Notes under the pieces: model-generated
Told to the model about the DNA's origin: nothing
Databases searched by the model: none
What the model saw: the letters and a program-made list of their open reading frames with translations, nothing else
Shown here: positions 22,247 to 32,579 of the stretch, piece by piece
How positions within the stretch are numbered: position 1 is the first letter of the stretch
Layout of the letters: each line of letters begins with the position of its first letter
Program-made: the position numbers and the translations under genes
Assembly (NCBI RefSeq): GCF_001949145.1
Contig: NW_019091412.1
Coordinates: forward strand, 1,117,268 to 1,149,846
DNA length: 32,579 bases
Direction of reading: 5' to 3'
Source: Acanthaster planci
Taxonomy: Eukaryota > Echinodermata > Asteroidea > Valvatida > Acanthasteridae

Positions 22247-23120
22247 GATGTTATGTCGTCTCGGCTGTACTTGTCCCACTGATTTTACAGGATTATGTTT
22301 TTATTATCACACGCAGTGCAGGAAAATCCACCTCAACGAAGACCCACAATTATTGTACTATTATGAACTCCGTCGCCCCCACTCAAAGTGATACTCGGGG
22401 GTAATATTTTGAGTGCAATTTTGGGGGATCAGTGAAGCATTGAAACACCCCTGCAGCTGTAGTAGCCAGAAAAGTGAAGCAATCAAAACAAACTGAGCAG
22501 TCCAACAAATGGAAATAGCATAAATCCAGGTTCATATACGCTAAGCTCTGTTGACTGAAGCAACTCGTTGACGATATTTACAGCTATGATTCGCCAAACA
22601 CAAGGTTAAATCGTCAGCATGGACCCGTTCAATTTCCATGGAATCAAACATACGTATGCACTGAGCGATGAAACGTTATTGTTTTTAATCAAATTTTCGC
22701 CCAAATAACGGATCGCTCCTCTGTCTGCCCAGCACGCATGCGCTTGTAGTTGCCAGCAACTGCATTGATGCTCAGGGTGACCCTGTCGAAGTGGTCAACT
22801 GCACTTTTTACAGCTACGAGCCGGCTATATAGGCCTAAAGGATGACACATAGATAGCGTGTAATAACACCGTATCCGGTGGGGCGATCTTTTGCATATTC
22901 TCAACCGATGACTGTTGCTGGCCCTTTCGTAATTATCATTTTTGACGGAAGAAACTGCAAGAGGAGATTCGAATAGCCAACGGCACTTTCAATTTTCATT
23001 GAAACGAAACGCTCCTTGGACTGGATGAAAGGGAGTTTTGGGGCGGAACGAATTCAGAGCAAAGCGAGCGGTCATGTGGATTTCAGCGTAGGCTATATAC
23101 CGCTTCAGTCGCGTGTCTGC
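22247..23120 (-). promoter_or_regulatory. Region upstream of the HOPX-like gene
   Basis: No coding sequence is visible. CpG-containing patches and a GCATGCGC word (about 22736-22743), similar to part of an NRF1 site, occur here. A transcription start cannot be placed. Confidence 0.25.
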
Positions 23121-25575
23121 AAAATATAACGAATCCAACAATATATGATAAATATTTACTGCATTGTAAGCACGGCTTCACTGCATCTAGCCTGTACATC
23201 CAAACTGTGTGCGCATTCCTAGTGGAGAGGAGTCGCACAAGCTAGGCCGGCAGTCGTTTATTAATATTTTATACAGATCAATATAGCAGTGCAACCTTAT
23301 ACGGCCAGTGTACAAATTAAGCGAGAGTGAACTGGACCGTCATGTGACATAGAGACGACTTAATATACACGTAAAAATCAACCATTAAACGGTATGCAGC
23401 GAGAGAGGAGGTCCTTTACAATGGAACGCGCATGCAACGCACAAAATTAGGTCATACTAGAACGCATTTCGGCGTTTAGAATGACATTCTCAAAAGCCAC
23501 CGGAATTACTCGTTCAAAACTGTGTCAAAGGACACAGATTTGTGCTTTCCCTCCAATATGATACGAACTAACATTCTTTAACTTCGCAAGTCAGTTATGT
23601 GAATAATTTATTTCCAATGACATCAACAGAAATATCCCGAAATCAATTCATACATCAATTTAATTGTTTTCCATTTGGGTCAACCATTTCACATTTGGAT
23701 CAAAAGAGACATTTTTCAAGCCTTTTCATTAAAATAAATAAAATCTTCTATATTTCACACAAATTATAACAACCTAACACTTCACCACTTCGCAGTACTG
23801 CACGCACATGTATTACACACGTAGATTGGCATACGTGTACTAAACCCGTGTTGATGCTTACTTAGAAAAAAACAAAAACAAAGATCATTGTGCCGTACAT
23901 GTATTAACAAAGGGCGCCCTCTACTATTAGATGGCAAACTTGATCATAAAAACACAGAAGATGCGACAGGTATTGTCAATTTTTAATCACATCAGAAATC
24001 CTGGCGACCAGATGTTGTTCGCTTTGGAATACCTTGTTCGAATACTCTGGCAATAAAACGTTACTAAAGGGCCTTCAACTACCTACAACTCTGGCCAATA
24101 AAAAATCTAATTGTGTTACTATTGCACCAGTACTAGAAAATATTGAGCTGTGGAAGAGAAAAAGCTTATTTTGACTTCTTCTCTTCATGGTTACATCCTT
24201 GTCCTCCAACCTTTGTAATCCTAATTCTACACTTGTTAGGATCAGTATGGAAGTTCCATTTTCTAGTTCCCACACTGAGTGGGTTGTTATTACAGGACCA
24301 CTAATCACCTGGGTTTTCATCCAACCTGCACAACTCAGAAACTGTCCTGTCCTCTAATTACATGCATACATGTAGGAGAAACCTCAGGGAAACTGTGTTC
24401 AACTACTGTTAAAGATGCTTACAAAAAGCAATAAATAATATAAATGAATTTCCCTATCTTTTCTACAGTTGCTGATAAAGATATTGCCCATATACTTGGT
24501 AGGATTGCTGAGAATAAGCATAACAAAATATCAGTTGTATAAAGGGAAATGGTGCGACTATGAAAGATTGGAAATCAGAAAAAAGGCAGCTTGTATAAAC
24601 TCATTTTTGATTAATACTTTACAAAAATACTTGAGCTGTAAATTAATATCCAATAAGAATCTCAATAATTTGCCTTTTAACTGTTTTTTCCTCAAAAAAC
24701 CCTCCATGATTTGACTAAGTGTTTTCTACACAGTTTAAATAATGTTAGACTCACTTGAGAATGTTCAGTCCTCTATCGATCTAAATAAAACATAAACGAA
24801 TAAATAGTTGGCTAGAAAAGCAGAGTTGTTCATCAATGTGGCAGTTTAAAAACTTGATTAAACATGATGAAAGATAATTGCACTTGACTAGAAAACATTC
24901 TAAATACACACACACAACATTTGCACCAAAATATAGTTGATCTGGTGAGTGTTATAAAATCAATGGCACTTTACATTTCCTTGTGCAGAGAATTTTTTTT
25001 TTCTTTAAGACTTACGTATCAGTGTACAACCATGCAATGCCGAGTGTGAAGTCACCTGTATACATATATATATACATACATATAAAAATCATCTCTTAAG
25101 TCAACAGAGCTATTTACAATATTTGGACAGTTAATGAAGTTTTCTTTTTCTGTATACACAGCAGAGTGTTTTCTAAAGAAAGATAAAGATACCCTTATTG
25201 CAACACAAATTTCCCACGATGCAAATTTGTGTCATTAACCCTAACCCTCCTCAATCCTCCAACAGGTGAAGGATTGAGGAGGGTTAGGGTTAAGTGTCCC
25301 ACAATTTCCAGTACCTCTATTTACTTTTGCCTTTTCCAGAAAAACTTCCACACTTTGAAGTTGGAAATTTATCTGCTGGGAAGTTTTCCCATTACATGTA
25401 AAAATCACTCAATGACAGGTTGTTAGCATTACGTATGTGGAGAGGGTTTAAGAAATCCTTTAAGTATCTACATGTATCTGAGAAAATGTTGCCCACTCTT
25501 ACTGTACAATAAGTGTGGTTGGCACATCTACAGTTTGCTTATTGTCAGTTGTGATGTCTGCAAGAAATTTCCATT
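23121..25575. other. Intergenic region between the HOPX-like gene and ANKRD55
   Basis: No gene was recognised. It is AT-rich and contains a TATA-rich microsatellite near 25060-25085 and the hairpin element at 25235-25293. Open frames present lack splice support. Confidence 0.6.
25235..25293. repeat. Perfect hairpin with telomere-like ends
   Basis: A 24-base arm at 25235-25258 (starting TTAACCCTAACCCTCC) is the exact reverse complement of 25270-25293, with an 11-base loop. A second perfect 10-bp inverted pair, ACACAAATTT/AAATTTGTGT, sits just left at 25203-25212 and 25223-25232. It is probably a short foldback element; the TTAGGG-like word occurs singly, so this is not a telomere array. Confidence 0.7.
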
Positions 25576-25581
25576 TTTAAT
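25576..25581 (-). terminator. Candidate polyadenylation signal of ANKRD55
   Basis: TTTAAT on the plus strand is the ATTAAA variant on the minus strand, about 70 bases beyond the stop codon. No canonical AATAAA was found nearer. Confidence 0.3.
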
Positions 25582-25646
25582 GGCATATGCAAATCAAAGT
25601 TTTGACTTGGAAATGTTTGCAGGTGACTTGAGACAAGTGATGAGCT

Positions 25647-25777
25647 TCAGGATTTGATTATAGAGTTTACAGAAGCTGTTGCTACTTCTAGTGTTGTGGA
25701 CAGTGATTGGCTAAACTGGTGACTCTTTGCTGGCTCGGCTGAGGCAGGTCTAGTCAAGTCCGCAGAGTCAATGTTGT
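25647..25777 (-). CDS. ANKRD55: ANKRD55 last coding exon
   Basis: The acceptor is TTTCCTGTAACAG|AC. It encodes NIDSADLTRPASAEPAKSHQ, then FSQSLSTTLEVATASVNSII and KS, and ends at TGA (25649-25647). It is assigned by phase match and an open frame. The C-terminal tail is not conserved with human in any way I can see. Confidence 0.65.
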
Positions 25778-28700
25778 CTGTTACAGGAAACGTCAATAAA
25801 ATCTTTAATTAAACCTGCCGCAAGACATTGACTTTTTGATACAAGTCAATTTACAGCCAGGTCTAGATGTTTACAGGGTCAACATTTGGGATGGGTGCTA
25901 AGATATTTTGTGTCACCAACGATGGGTCCTTGCATAATAAGAACCATAATGAGCCCCCCCCGCCTACTTACAATGTCCCCCCTAACTTGAAATGTTCAAA
26001 AGATTTCCTTGTATAAATGAACAACCCAAGTAGAATATGCAATGCTACTTACCTTGGAATTTGGCAGCAGTCAGGGGCTTTGGTTTCTTCCTTTTCTTTT
26101 TCTTTTCACTTTTCTCTGTTGAATGGCAAATGGATTTTTTTTCATAAGAGATAAAATCTTTTCCTGCTCTAAATTTCAACTTCAGCTGTACTTTCCTTTT
26201 GTACAAGCTCTGATAATGTGGGCCATACACTATGAGGATGTTTCTCGGAAGTCTTTAAATCAGCACCTGTATACTCTGGAGAAATTCTGTCTGTTGTCAT
26301 TACTGGAATGAGTAACAAGACAGTGGCTCCAGGGACATTATATCCGAATTTTCTTGCAAATCAGGTACATGTATTCTCGCTAGGATCTTAGATTATCATA
26401 GACAGACATTTGTTGACTACCTGTATCGTGTGGTTGAATTGGCTGCAGCGCTTCCAATCGAGAACTTTTCAAGTTGCTGGTCTTACTGGCGAGACCCTTC
26501 TGATTGATTGTTGGACATGAACCACTAGGAAGAAATCAAAGCAACTTCAGTGTAAGATGGTTCCTTGTGACTGAGTAAAACAAGCTGCAAAACGCCCTTG
26601 TCTAATGATTCACACAAATGAATAACACTTGACTTCTAAAAGAAAGACTTTGGATATATTTCTTGGGCATTTCTGTAGTGTTGCTATTTTTAAACTTACT
26701 ATTTAGCATCTGAGGATATTGAAAGAGATCGTTGTTTGAATGGCAAGTAATGAGATGGCATGCTAGAAGATTGCATGTCTGATGGCAGCAGTAATGATGG
26801 AGATGTGGCTGTCGTCCGTTGAGGTGACAGAGAGAAAAAGGATTCTCCTGACCAAAACCAAATATCACATTGAAACATAAATGAGACAATTCTACAAACA
26901 GTCAATCAAAGTTGATCTACAATCCGTCCTCAGCTGAAGTGCAACCTCACTGGCGAAAGAAAGATAGGTGGTTCTAGGTTTTCCAGCCGGGTTCTTGCAC
27001 ACATTCAGTGTGCACGTGAAGACAATAAACATACATTCCAGGCTAAATTTGTTGCGCCTACACGGTGTGCTCCGTGTCATATGTGCATCAATTTGCACAC
27101 CTAGGTGGTGAGTGCGTACCAAACGACTGCGGTCAAGGCTCACATACTGAATCAAAACTTGTACCGATAGAGATGTCACTAAATATCTTCTGGCATAGAC
27201 AGAGTTATGGTACATGTATGTCCGGGCATTAAATATCAACACCGTGTTTTGTAAAATGTTGGCACATTCCTAGATGTTTTTTACGCTGAGGTATTGTGAA
27301 AAATGACATCTAGCAATATTAATGTATAGTGAGTAGATGGATACTGACACACACCTGTCTCAGACCAGTTCCTACCTGTTCCTGGTGACACTGGTGGCCT
27401 TGATGTTAAAGGAGCCAGTTTGGGAACACTTGAGATGTAGAGATTTTTCTGAGACAAACTTCGGCCGCACAGACTTGGTATTGGTTTACGACTGCCGCTG
27501 TTACTAGAGCTCAACCCTAGAAAAGAGAAAGCTGTTTAATGAAGTCATACTTCCCTTGCTATTCACCTCTGTGACCTGGAATAACCTTGAAATGGATTTC
27601 TTCCAAATTTTTGGTACCAGTATGTTATTCATGCCCTGGAGGTACACTTTCTATCAAACGTATAAGAATACAACAAAGGTATCTTTAATCTTGACTTACA
27701 ACTCTCACTTCTTTGAGCATCTAGGATCTCCTGTGCATGGCGTTGTACGGTGTCAGCATCTGGTAGGTCTCGGCATAACGGCCTTAATGGCACAGACACC
27801 TCACCTAAAGACAGGACCTCCTCATTGGATGACCCTGGACCTTTTATAAGAACTGATGAGGGCAGAGGACTGACTGTTGGCAGCAAGTTGTGTTTATCAG
27901 GGATGTTACCTTTAAGCTGGATGTTATCAACATGCATAGGTGATACTGCTCTGAGGATGTTATCGGACCCTCTCCGTGAGGACCTACATGTATCTATGGT
28001 ATCTGCAGTTAAACCATCTCCATTGACAGGGAATGAGTTCCTTCTTGTATAGCTCAGATCTTCACTCATGCTTCTTTTGCTGAGCGTGGTATCTTGTAGA
28101 TCTTCTTGGCTTCCATGAGGCACACTCCTCATCCTGCCAACAACATCTCGATGCAGGGCCTCTTCTGATAAGTCTTCCTCTGAGCTTCCAGCAATGTGAT
28201 CACTGTGGCAATCTGCCTCACTGTATCTCACTGCATAGTTTGGATGATCAGAAGTTGCCTTGGCAACCACTGTCCACTCTTTGGTACCATTTGGTCCGTC
28301 TGACTCCTCCGATGGGGATTTGTACCTCAGACCATTTTTCCGGCGGTTAAACCACTCACTGATGAACCCAAACCGTTTCTTCCAGGGTTCTTTTCTGTCT
28401 CCTTCACCAATCTTATCCCCATCCTGGGATGCTCTCGACGATACGGATGCTATGGTACCAAACTGAGCCCCTGCTCGCTGTAGAATTCGGATAACTTCTT
28501 GGTTTCCTGTTTGCTTAGCATAGTCAAGAGGAGTACCCCCATTGACATCATGGGGGGAGGGATCAATGCCTAACTGTAGTAAGATCTCAACGCATTCAAG
28601 TTGAACTGAAGCAGCCGCCCAATGAAGAGGTGTCCTGAGGAAAACAGAGAAATCACTTTAACTTGTACGTGAACTTCATCTTAACATTCACACTTTATTT

Positions 28701-31289
28701 CACCCTTCTTGACATCAATTCTACATTTATTAAACTTTTTGAAGCACTTAGTAATTGCTACTCAGAACAGATGTCTTCAAGCCAAAAGAGTTCCATTGTC
28801 AGATGTTGGATACAATGGGCTTTGCAATCTCAAGCAAACTGCTCTGCCAAACTATTTTCATTGACTACCTCTGAACTAGCTGCCAGTCTGGATTTTGAAA
28901 ACCATGCTCTATAAAAATGTGTCACGTGTCACCAGAGCCACTTTTGAATTAAAGGCCTTTGAATGCTCCACAGTGTTTAAGCAACAAAAATCCTCAACAT
29001 TTTCTAATCAACACAACATCCATTTTCATCATACCAAACTGAGTGACACATCAAAATAAAGAGCTAAAAAATTCCTCTATCTAATGCACAGTAAAACTCA
29101 AAAGTGGCTCCAGTGACTTGAGACTCATTTTTGTAGAGTGGGTCACATATTGCCTGTCAACATTCATTAAACACAGCACTCGCAGAATGCTGCTTCCCTT
29201 GTTATGGTGTCAATTTGTAAGTACATGTATACTCCCAGTAAATTAGGTGACACTACATAAATACCAACTGGCACTAACTGTAGTTTGGATAGCATTCTAC
29301 CTAAGCAACAGTCAATAGTTACAGTCAATCGTTAATTAACAGGTGTTATTAACAGGTGTACATGTAATTGCCAACTGTGACTTTGCATGCGGCCAACTAC
29401 AATTACTCTTTCAAACAAATTTTGGCAATCAGTTTATCAAACTGATAAATTTTTATTAATAACTTATTTGAGAAGAGTTGGATGAAATTGGACCTGACAG
29501 TGTAGTCTCTTTTCATTTCTCACCTATCGTCTGGATCGAGGACCTCAAAATCAACAACAGGAACATCAACAAACTCCTCCAAGATGTTGCTATAACCTGC
29601 TGCTGCTGCTAAGTGTACACAGGACTTGCCTGAGCCTTCCAACATGTTGATCAATGGAGCACCTCCACTGCGACATTTGGCCATGATGGAACAGCAGGCC
29701 AGGCAACCATTCTGATAAACAAGTAAACATTAGGGTGTCATCACAAGATGAAGTGTTGAATGAGACGAAGTATGAAATATAACTACCGGTACCCATATAT
29801 GACCAAACAAAATATAACACAGCAACTTCTGTTGGTGAAAACAATTGCAACTTGACAAAAAAACATTCACTACTTTTTTCACCCACGTGACTGGATTGTG
29901 CTAAAGATAAACAATACCACCACATGTGGACCGCCATGGCCACGGTGATTGCATACATATTCTTATAGACAGCTTCAACCACGTACAAGTACATGTGCGA
30001 ACGCTGCATGCTTGACTAGTTTATCTTGAATAAGTAGATTGCCATCATGACACATCACAGTCCGCACGATTGTGACATCACAGGAAAAAAGTCTACATGT
30101 ATATCATATTGACTTTTATACCTTATTTATTTAATGCGCAAAAATGTTAGAACTTTCTCATACATGCACACGTAGTTGTTCCCCCCCCCTTTGAAGCAAC
30201 GCACTCCCATATTCCAATTAACAGTTTTATTCAACAAGCATGACAAGACACCAATCCAGTACATCTACACACGTGTACTTTCACGAAATTTGGACTATGG
30301 TGAATCAATAAAAGTTCATTAACTAAACAGGAATTACGTATTGCACTGTTAAGAAATTGTTAATGTAATGTACAACTTCAAATGTAGATGCTTTGAGTAC
30401 TTGCTGAATTTTACATGTCTGTGTCAATGCAAACTCAGATATTCACACATACTTCATGAAAGACAACCCTCGAGCACAAGTGTAAGTTTCCAGTGGCTAC
30501 GCACTGCAAAAACCATTGTATCTTAATTGAATTGGAAACCAAGCTTTCCAAACACGTTTGAGTAAATACAGGATGCGGGAATGACAGACAGAGCATCCTA
30601 ATGTGGTTGATTGAGACCTTGAGGAGACAGCTGAAGCAAATGGAATGAGGAATGCTACACGTTCAAAGTCAGTTGCAATGCAGATGTATTCAAATTTGTG
30701 CTCCGTATTTAGGCAGGCACTTCTGCAAATCAACAATGTAATCCACCAAGTGTCTCATCTAATCATGAGAGTTTTATTTCAAGGAGGAGTCGGTTCCTCA
30801 GTGCTATTACAAAATTACAGAGACCCACGAAGTGAAAATAGCATTGCTGGAGTACAAGAAATGATCATATCCAACATTAACAATATCATCTCAAATGGTT
30901 AGATGTTTTGTCTTGACCTGCTCATTCTTCAGACAAAGTTTCTTCGAATTTTCTGAAGTAAATATGAAGAAGGTAAAAACTACTCCATGTACAATCGTTT
31001 TGAGTTTTTAAACAAACAGCAACACTGTATCTGCCTTCTATAGTTGTTTGGTTTATGTCAAACCTCCCTCAACTGCATTCTTATTTCAGTAAAGAAACTG
31101 GTTATTGCACCTGGCTTGCCCAATGAAGAGGAGTCTTTCCGTCTACATCGACACTGTACAGGTCTCCACCTCGCAGCATGAGTAACTGTACATGCTCAGG
31201 CCGATTGTGGAATGCTGCCCAGTGTAAAGCAGTCATGCCATCATTATCAGGTTCATTGACATCACCGATGGTCAGAGTTTGAAGAAGGG
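25647..31289 (-). CDS. ANKRD55: ANKRD55, ankyrin repeat domain protein 55 (5' end off right edge)
   Basis: Eight exons in transcript order are 31289-31111, 29711-29524, 28634-27700, 27516-27376, 26847-26700, 26524-26421, 26115-26053 and 25777-25647. All junction phases agree and give 628 residues. Five ankyrin repeats are visible: [98 protein letters not shown]. The order and wording match vertebrate ANKRD55 as I remember it ([36 protein letters not shown]). The long tail is Ser/Asp-rich and disordered, with a lysine-rich patch (EKKKKRKKPKP). Human ANKRD55 is about 614 residues; N-terminal repeats must lie right of the window. The molecular role is poorly defined; a link to ciliary transport complexes has been reported. 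Confidence 0.9.
26053..26115 (-). CDS. ANKRD55: ANKRD55 lysine-rich small exon
   Basis: The acceptor is CATTCAACAG|AG and the donor TCCAAG|GTAAGT. It encodes KSEKKKKRKKPKPLTAAKFQ, a candidate nuclear localisation or RNA-binding patch. Confidence 0.75.
26421..26524 (-). CDS. ANKRD55: ANKRD55 small exon
   Basis: The acceptor is TTTCTTCCTAG|T and the donor GATACAG|GTAGTC. It encodes GSCPTINQKGLASKTSNLKS and SRLEALQPIQPHDT. It was found by phase matching. Confidence 0.72.
26700..26847 (-). CDS. ANKRD55: ANKRD55 exon ending at a GTAAGT donor inside an apparent stop codon
   Basis: The acceptor is TTTTGGTCAG|GA. It encodes ESFFSLSPQRTTATSPSLLL and on to LSISSDAK, then TA|GTAAGT. Read without splicing, the frame meets TAG and TAA at once. 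Read with the consensus donor, the last codon is completed as TAT by the next exon. Confidence 0.78.
27376..27516 (-). CDS. ANKRD55: ANKRD55 exon
   Basis: The acceptor is TCTTTTCTAG|GG and the donor GAACAG|GTAGGA. It encodes LSSSNSGSRKPIPSLCGRSL and SVPKLAPLTSRPPVSPGT. The phase (two leading bases, one trailing) matches both neighbours. Confidence 0.85.
27700..28634 (-). CDS. ANKRD55: ANKRD55 large exon (last repeats and Ser-rich tail)
   Basis: The acceptor is GTTTTCCTCAG|GAC and the donor GAGAGTT|GTAAGT. The frame is open across all 935 bases. It starts with [20 protein letters not shown], then [20 protein letters not shown], and continues as a disordered region with EPWKKRFGFISEWFNRRKNG and many Ser/Asp residues. 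Confidence 0.92.
28635..29523 (-). other. ANKRD55 intron with foldback element
   Basis: This intron is non-coding apart from the inverted-repeat element at 28907-29138. Confidence 0.7.
28907..29138. mobile_element. MITE-like element with about 44-bp terminal inverted repeats
   Basis: The left arm 28907-28950 and the right arm 29095-29138 are inverted copies with a handful of mismatches. Both contain GAGCCACTTTTGA when read in the same sense. The total length of about 232 bp with no coding capacity fits a non-autonomous foldback element. Confidence 0.6.
29524..29711 (-). CDS. ANKRD55: ANKRD55 exon (ankyrin repeats)
   Basis: The acceptor is TTTATCAG|AAT and the donor GATAG|GTGAGA. It encodes NGCLACCSIMAKCRSGGAPL, then [20 protein letters not shown], ending VLDPDD plus a split Arg. 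Confidence 0.92.
29712..31110 (-). other. ANKRD55 intron
   Basis: No exon is recognised within it. It contains a C run near 30181-30188 and scattered ACATGTA words. Confidence 0.65.
31111..31289 (-). CDS. ANKRD55: ANKRD55 exon (ankyrin repeats)
   Basis: The acceptor is ACTCTGTCAG|CC and the donor AGCCAG|GTGCAA. It encodes LLQTLTIGDVNEPDNDGMTA and on to [11 protein letters not shown]. It is the most 5' exon visible. The acceptor could instead be the nearby ATCCAG a few bases upstream. Confidence 0.88.
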
Positions 31290-32579
31290 CTGACAGAGTT
31301 CTGGATCATAAGAAGAATAATTAAAGTCAGGTTGATATGATGGTTTCCTCCCTGGCCTATCATCTCTGCAACCAAGCTTCAAACCCAACCCATGCTTACA
31401 CGTACTTACATTTGTACACTGGATTGATCCTTTCTTTATTATGCGTTCAACTAGGACTATGTACATGTACATGTACAGTATATTCAGGCCTTCTGTCTTC
31501 AATGCTGCAACTTTTGATAAATCCTGCATTACATTTGTAGAGATAATGCTTCTCCATTATTCATGTACACGTACTTTGCTGCACCGATGTATATGTCATA
31601 ATGTAAGAATGCAAACCCTACATGTACATACCACAGGCAGAATCAAAGAAATGCTGGAGAATATTCCAGACTATAGATTTTAATTTACAAAACCTTTCAA
31701 TTATTTAATTCTTGTTATAAATAACTGTGATAAATTTTCTATATCTTTTTCATTCATATTTTTAGAAATCTTTTTAAAAATGGTACTAAGAAAATGATAC
31801 CGTGCAGAATCAACTTTCAGTCCGTGCTCATCTCTAGACCCAGCTCTGTAGTATTGTAGGATGTAACTGATTGGATAACTCTGCCCATCTTGGGGGGAGG
31901 GGGAATCTGGCAGATTGTAATCTTAATAAAAGGTTGCTATGAGGGCTGTCACCAGTCACAGATAACATCTACTGTCCATGTATCTCCAAGCTACAATCAA
32001 GCCCTGCTGTGCCATACTTCCACAGCAATGTACATGTACTTCAACATAATTAGTGTAACATAATGAACAGTCTTTCCCGTCCACATAAAAAGATTAACTA
32101 AGAAAGAGAGGAAGTAAATTCTGCACCATTATGAGCACAAATCCATCTCTTGTCTGCTTCAAGCTAGCAGAATAATCACGTTAATGAGCACTAAAACTAA
32201 TGTACTCTCAGGGGCTAAAAATACATACATGTACACGTCAACATGTGTGAGGATCAGACAGGAAATCCAAACTAAAATATAAACTACACATACATGTACG
32301 GTTAAAGATAAGATATGTTAAACACAACTATGGTGAACATGTGGGCACAGATCTTGAACCTCATGAGCATCCTTTAAATATGAACAAAGGACAACTACCA
32401 CCCCACCCCAAAATTTAAAAAATCCAAAAAAAAAAAAACCAAAAAAAAAAAAAAACAAACACACAAACACAATAAACACATTAATGGAAAGCTACTTGTA
32501 TGGTATCTTTCTGAAACACTTCTTTACATGGTGAATGAATGATACATTGCATGGTGAATGAATGACACACTGCATAGCG
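31290..32579 (-). other. ANKRD55 upstream intron, low-complexity right edge
   Basis: No ankyrin exon is recognised. It holds ACATGTACATGTAC at about 31462-31475 and an A-rich low-complexity tract at about 32427-32470. Confidence 0.6.
32522..32572 (+). repeat. Short tandem duplication at right edge
   Basis: CATGGTGAATGAATGA recurs with a spacing of about 24 bases (starting near 32527 and 32551), followed by similar ACATTG/ACACTG. It may continue outside the window. Confidence 0.6.

Noticed and set aside
24469-24714. Plus-strand protein of 81 codons
   Set aside because: It is AT-rich, has no recognised domain, no splice context and no promoter. It is likely a chance open frame.
25235-25293. 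Interstitial telomeric array
   Set aside because: The TTAGGG-like unit occurs only once per arm and the structure is an inverted repeat, not a tandem array.
26602-26889. Alternative minus-strand frame through the ANKRD55 exon (His/Cys-rich)
   Set aside because: Phase matching from the exon at 27376 selects the other frame, which also continues into three further exons.
26892-27242. Minus-strand open frame of 116 codons as an ANKRD55 exon
   Set aside because: No acceptor and donor with suitable phase were seen, and exons 27376 and 26847 already join in phase.
32427-32470. Processed pseudogene or retrotransposon poly(A) tail
   Set aside because: The A tract is interrupted and merges into CA-rich low complexity, with no gene-like sequence directly upstream.

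Overview
This is eukaryotic (metazoan) genomic DNA. It has short coding exons with GT-AG introns, large AT-rich non-coding stretches, tRNA-derived SINEs, foldback elements and recurrent ACATGTACATGT words. The gene content (PDCD4, a HOPX-like homeobox gene, ANKRD55) and sequence texture suggest a marine invertebrate, probably a deuterostome such as an echinoderm, hemichordate or amphioxus. The species cannot be fixed from the sequence alone. All four gene models lie on the minus strand, so each is transcribed from right to left.

Layout, left to right. (1) About 191-8970: PDCD4, an eIF4A-binding translational repressor. Six coding exons are visible; the last MA3 domain lies beyond the left edge. 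Its introns carry a SINE and a 66-bp perfect palindrome around a tRNA-like core. (2) About 9000-11100: intergenic DNA with the probable PDCD4 promoter. (3) About 11119-18000: a large, mostly disordered, acidic and Gln-rich protein of about 1,555 residues. I do not recognise it as a whole, but it has a short coiled coil ending in an N-W-R-L-E-A-Y-I-D motif that resembles the Rab11-binding domain of class II Rab11-FIPs. Its first coding exon has a -1 frame discontinuity near 16065-16072. (4) 19298-22246: a two-exon HOPX-like homeobox gene of 116 residues, split at homeodomain positions 46/47 as in PRD-class genes. Its intron holds two more phase-0 candidate exons, one ending in a transmembrane segment. 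(5) 25647-31289: ANKRD55, eight exons visible, with the 5' end beyond the right edge. Five ankyrin repeats are followed by a long Ser-rich tail. The last four exons are small and were joined by matching intron phases.

The genes do not form an obvious pathway. As far as I recall the human orthologues of PDCD4, HOPX and ANKRD55 sit on different chromosomes, so this is probably a lineage-specific neighbourhood. No rRNA gene, CRISPR array, viral gene or toxin gene was seen. The observations most worth following are the FIP-like protein, the homeodomain state of the HOPX-like gene (WFQ-H-RR), the transmembrane exon inside its intron, and the foldback elements. Coordinates, splice phases and protein similarities were worked out by eye, with family comparisons from memory.
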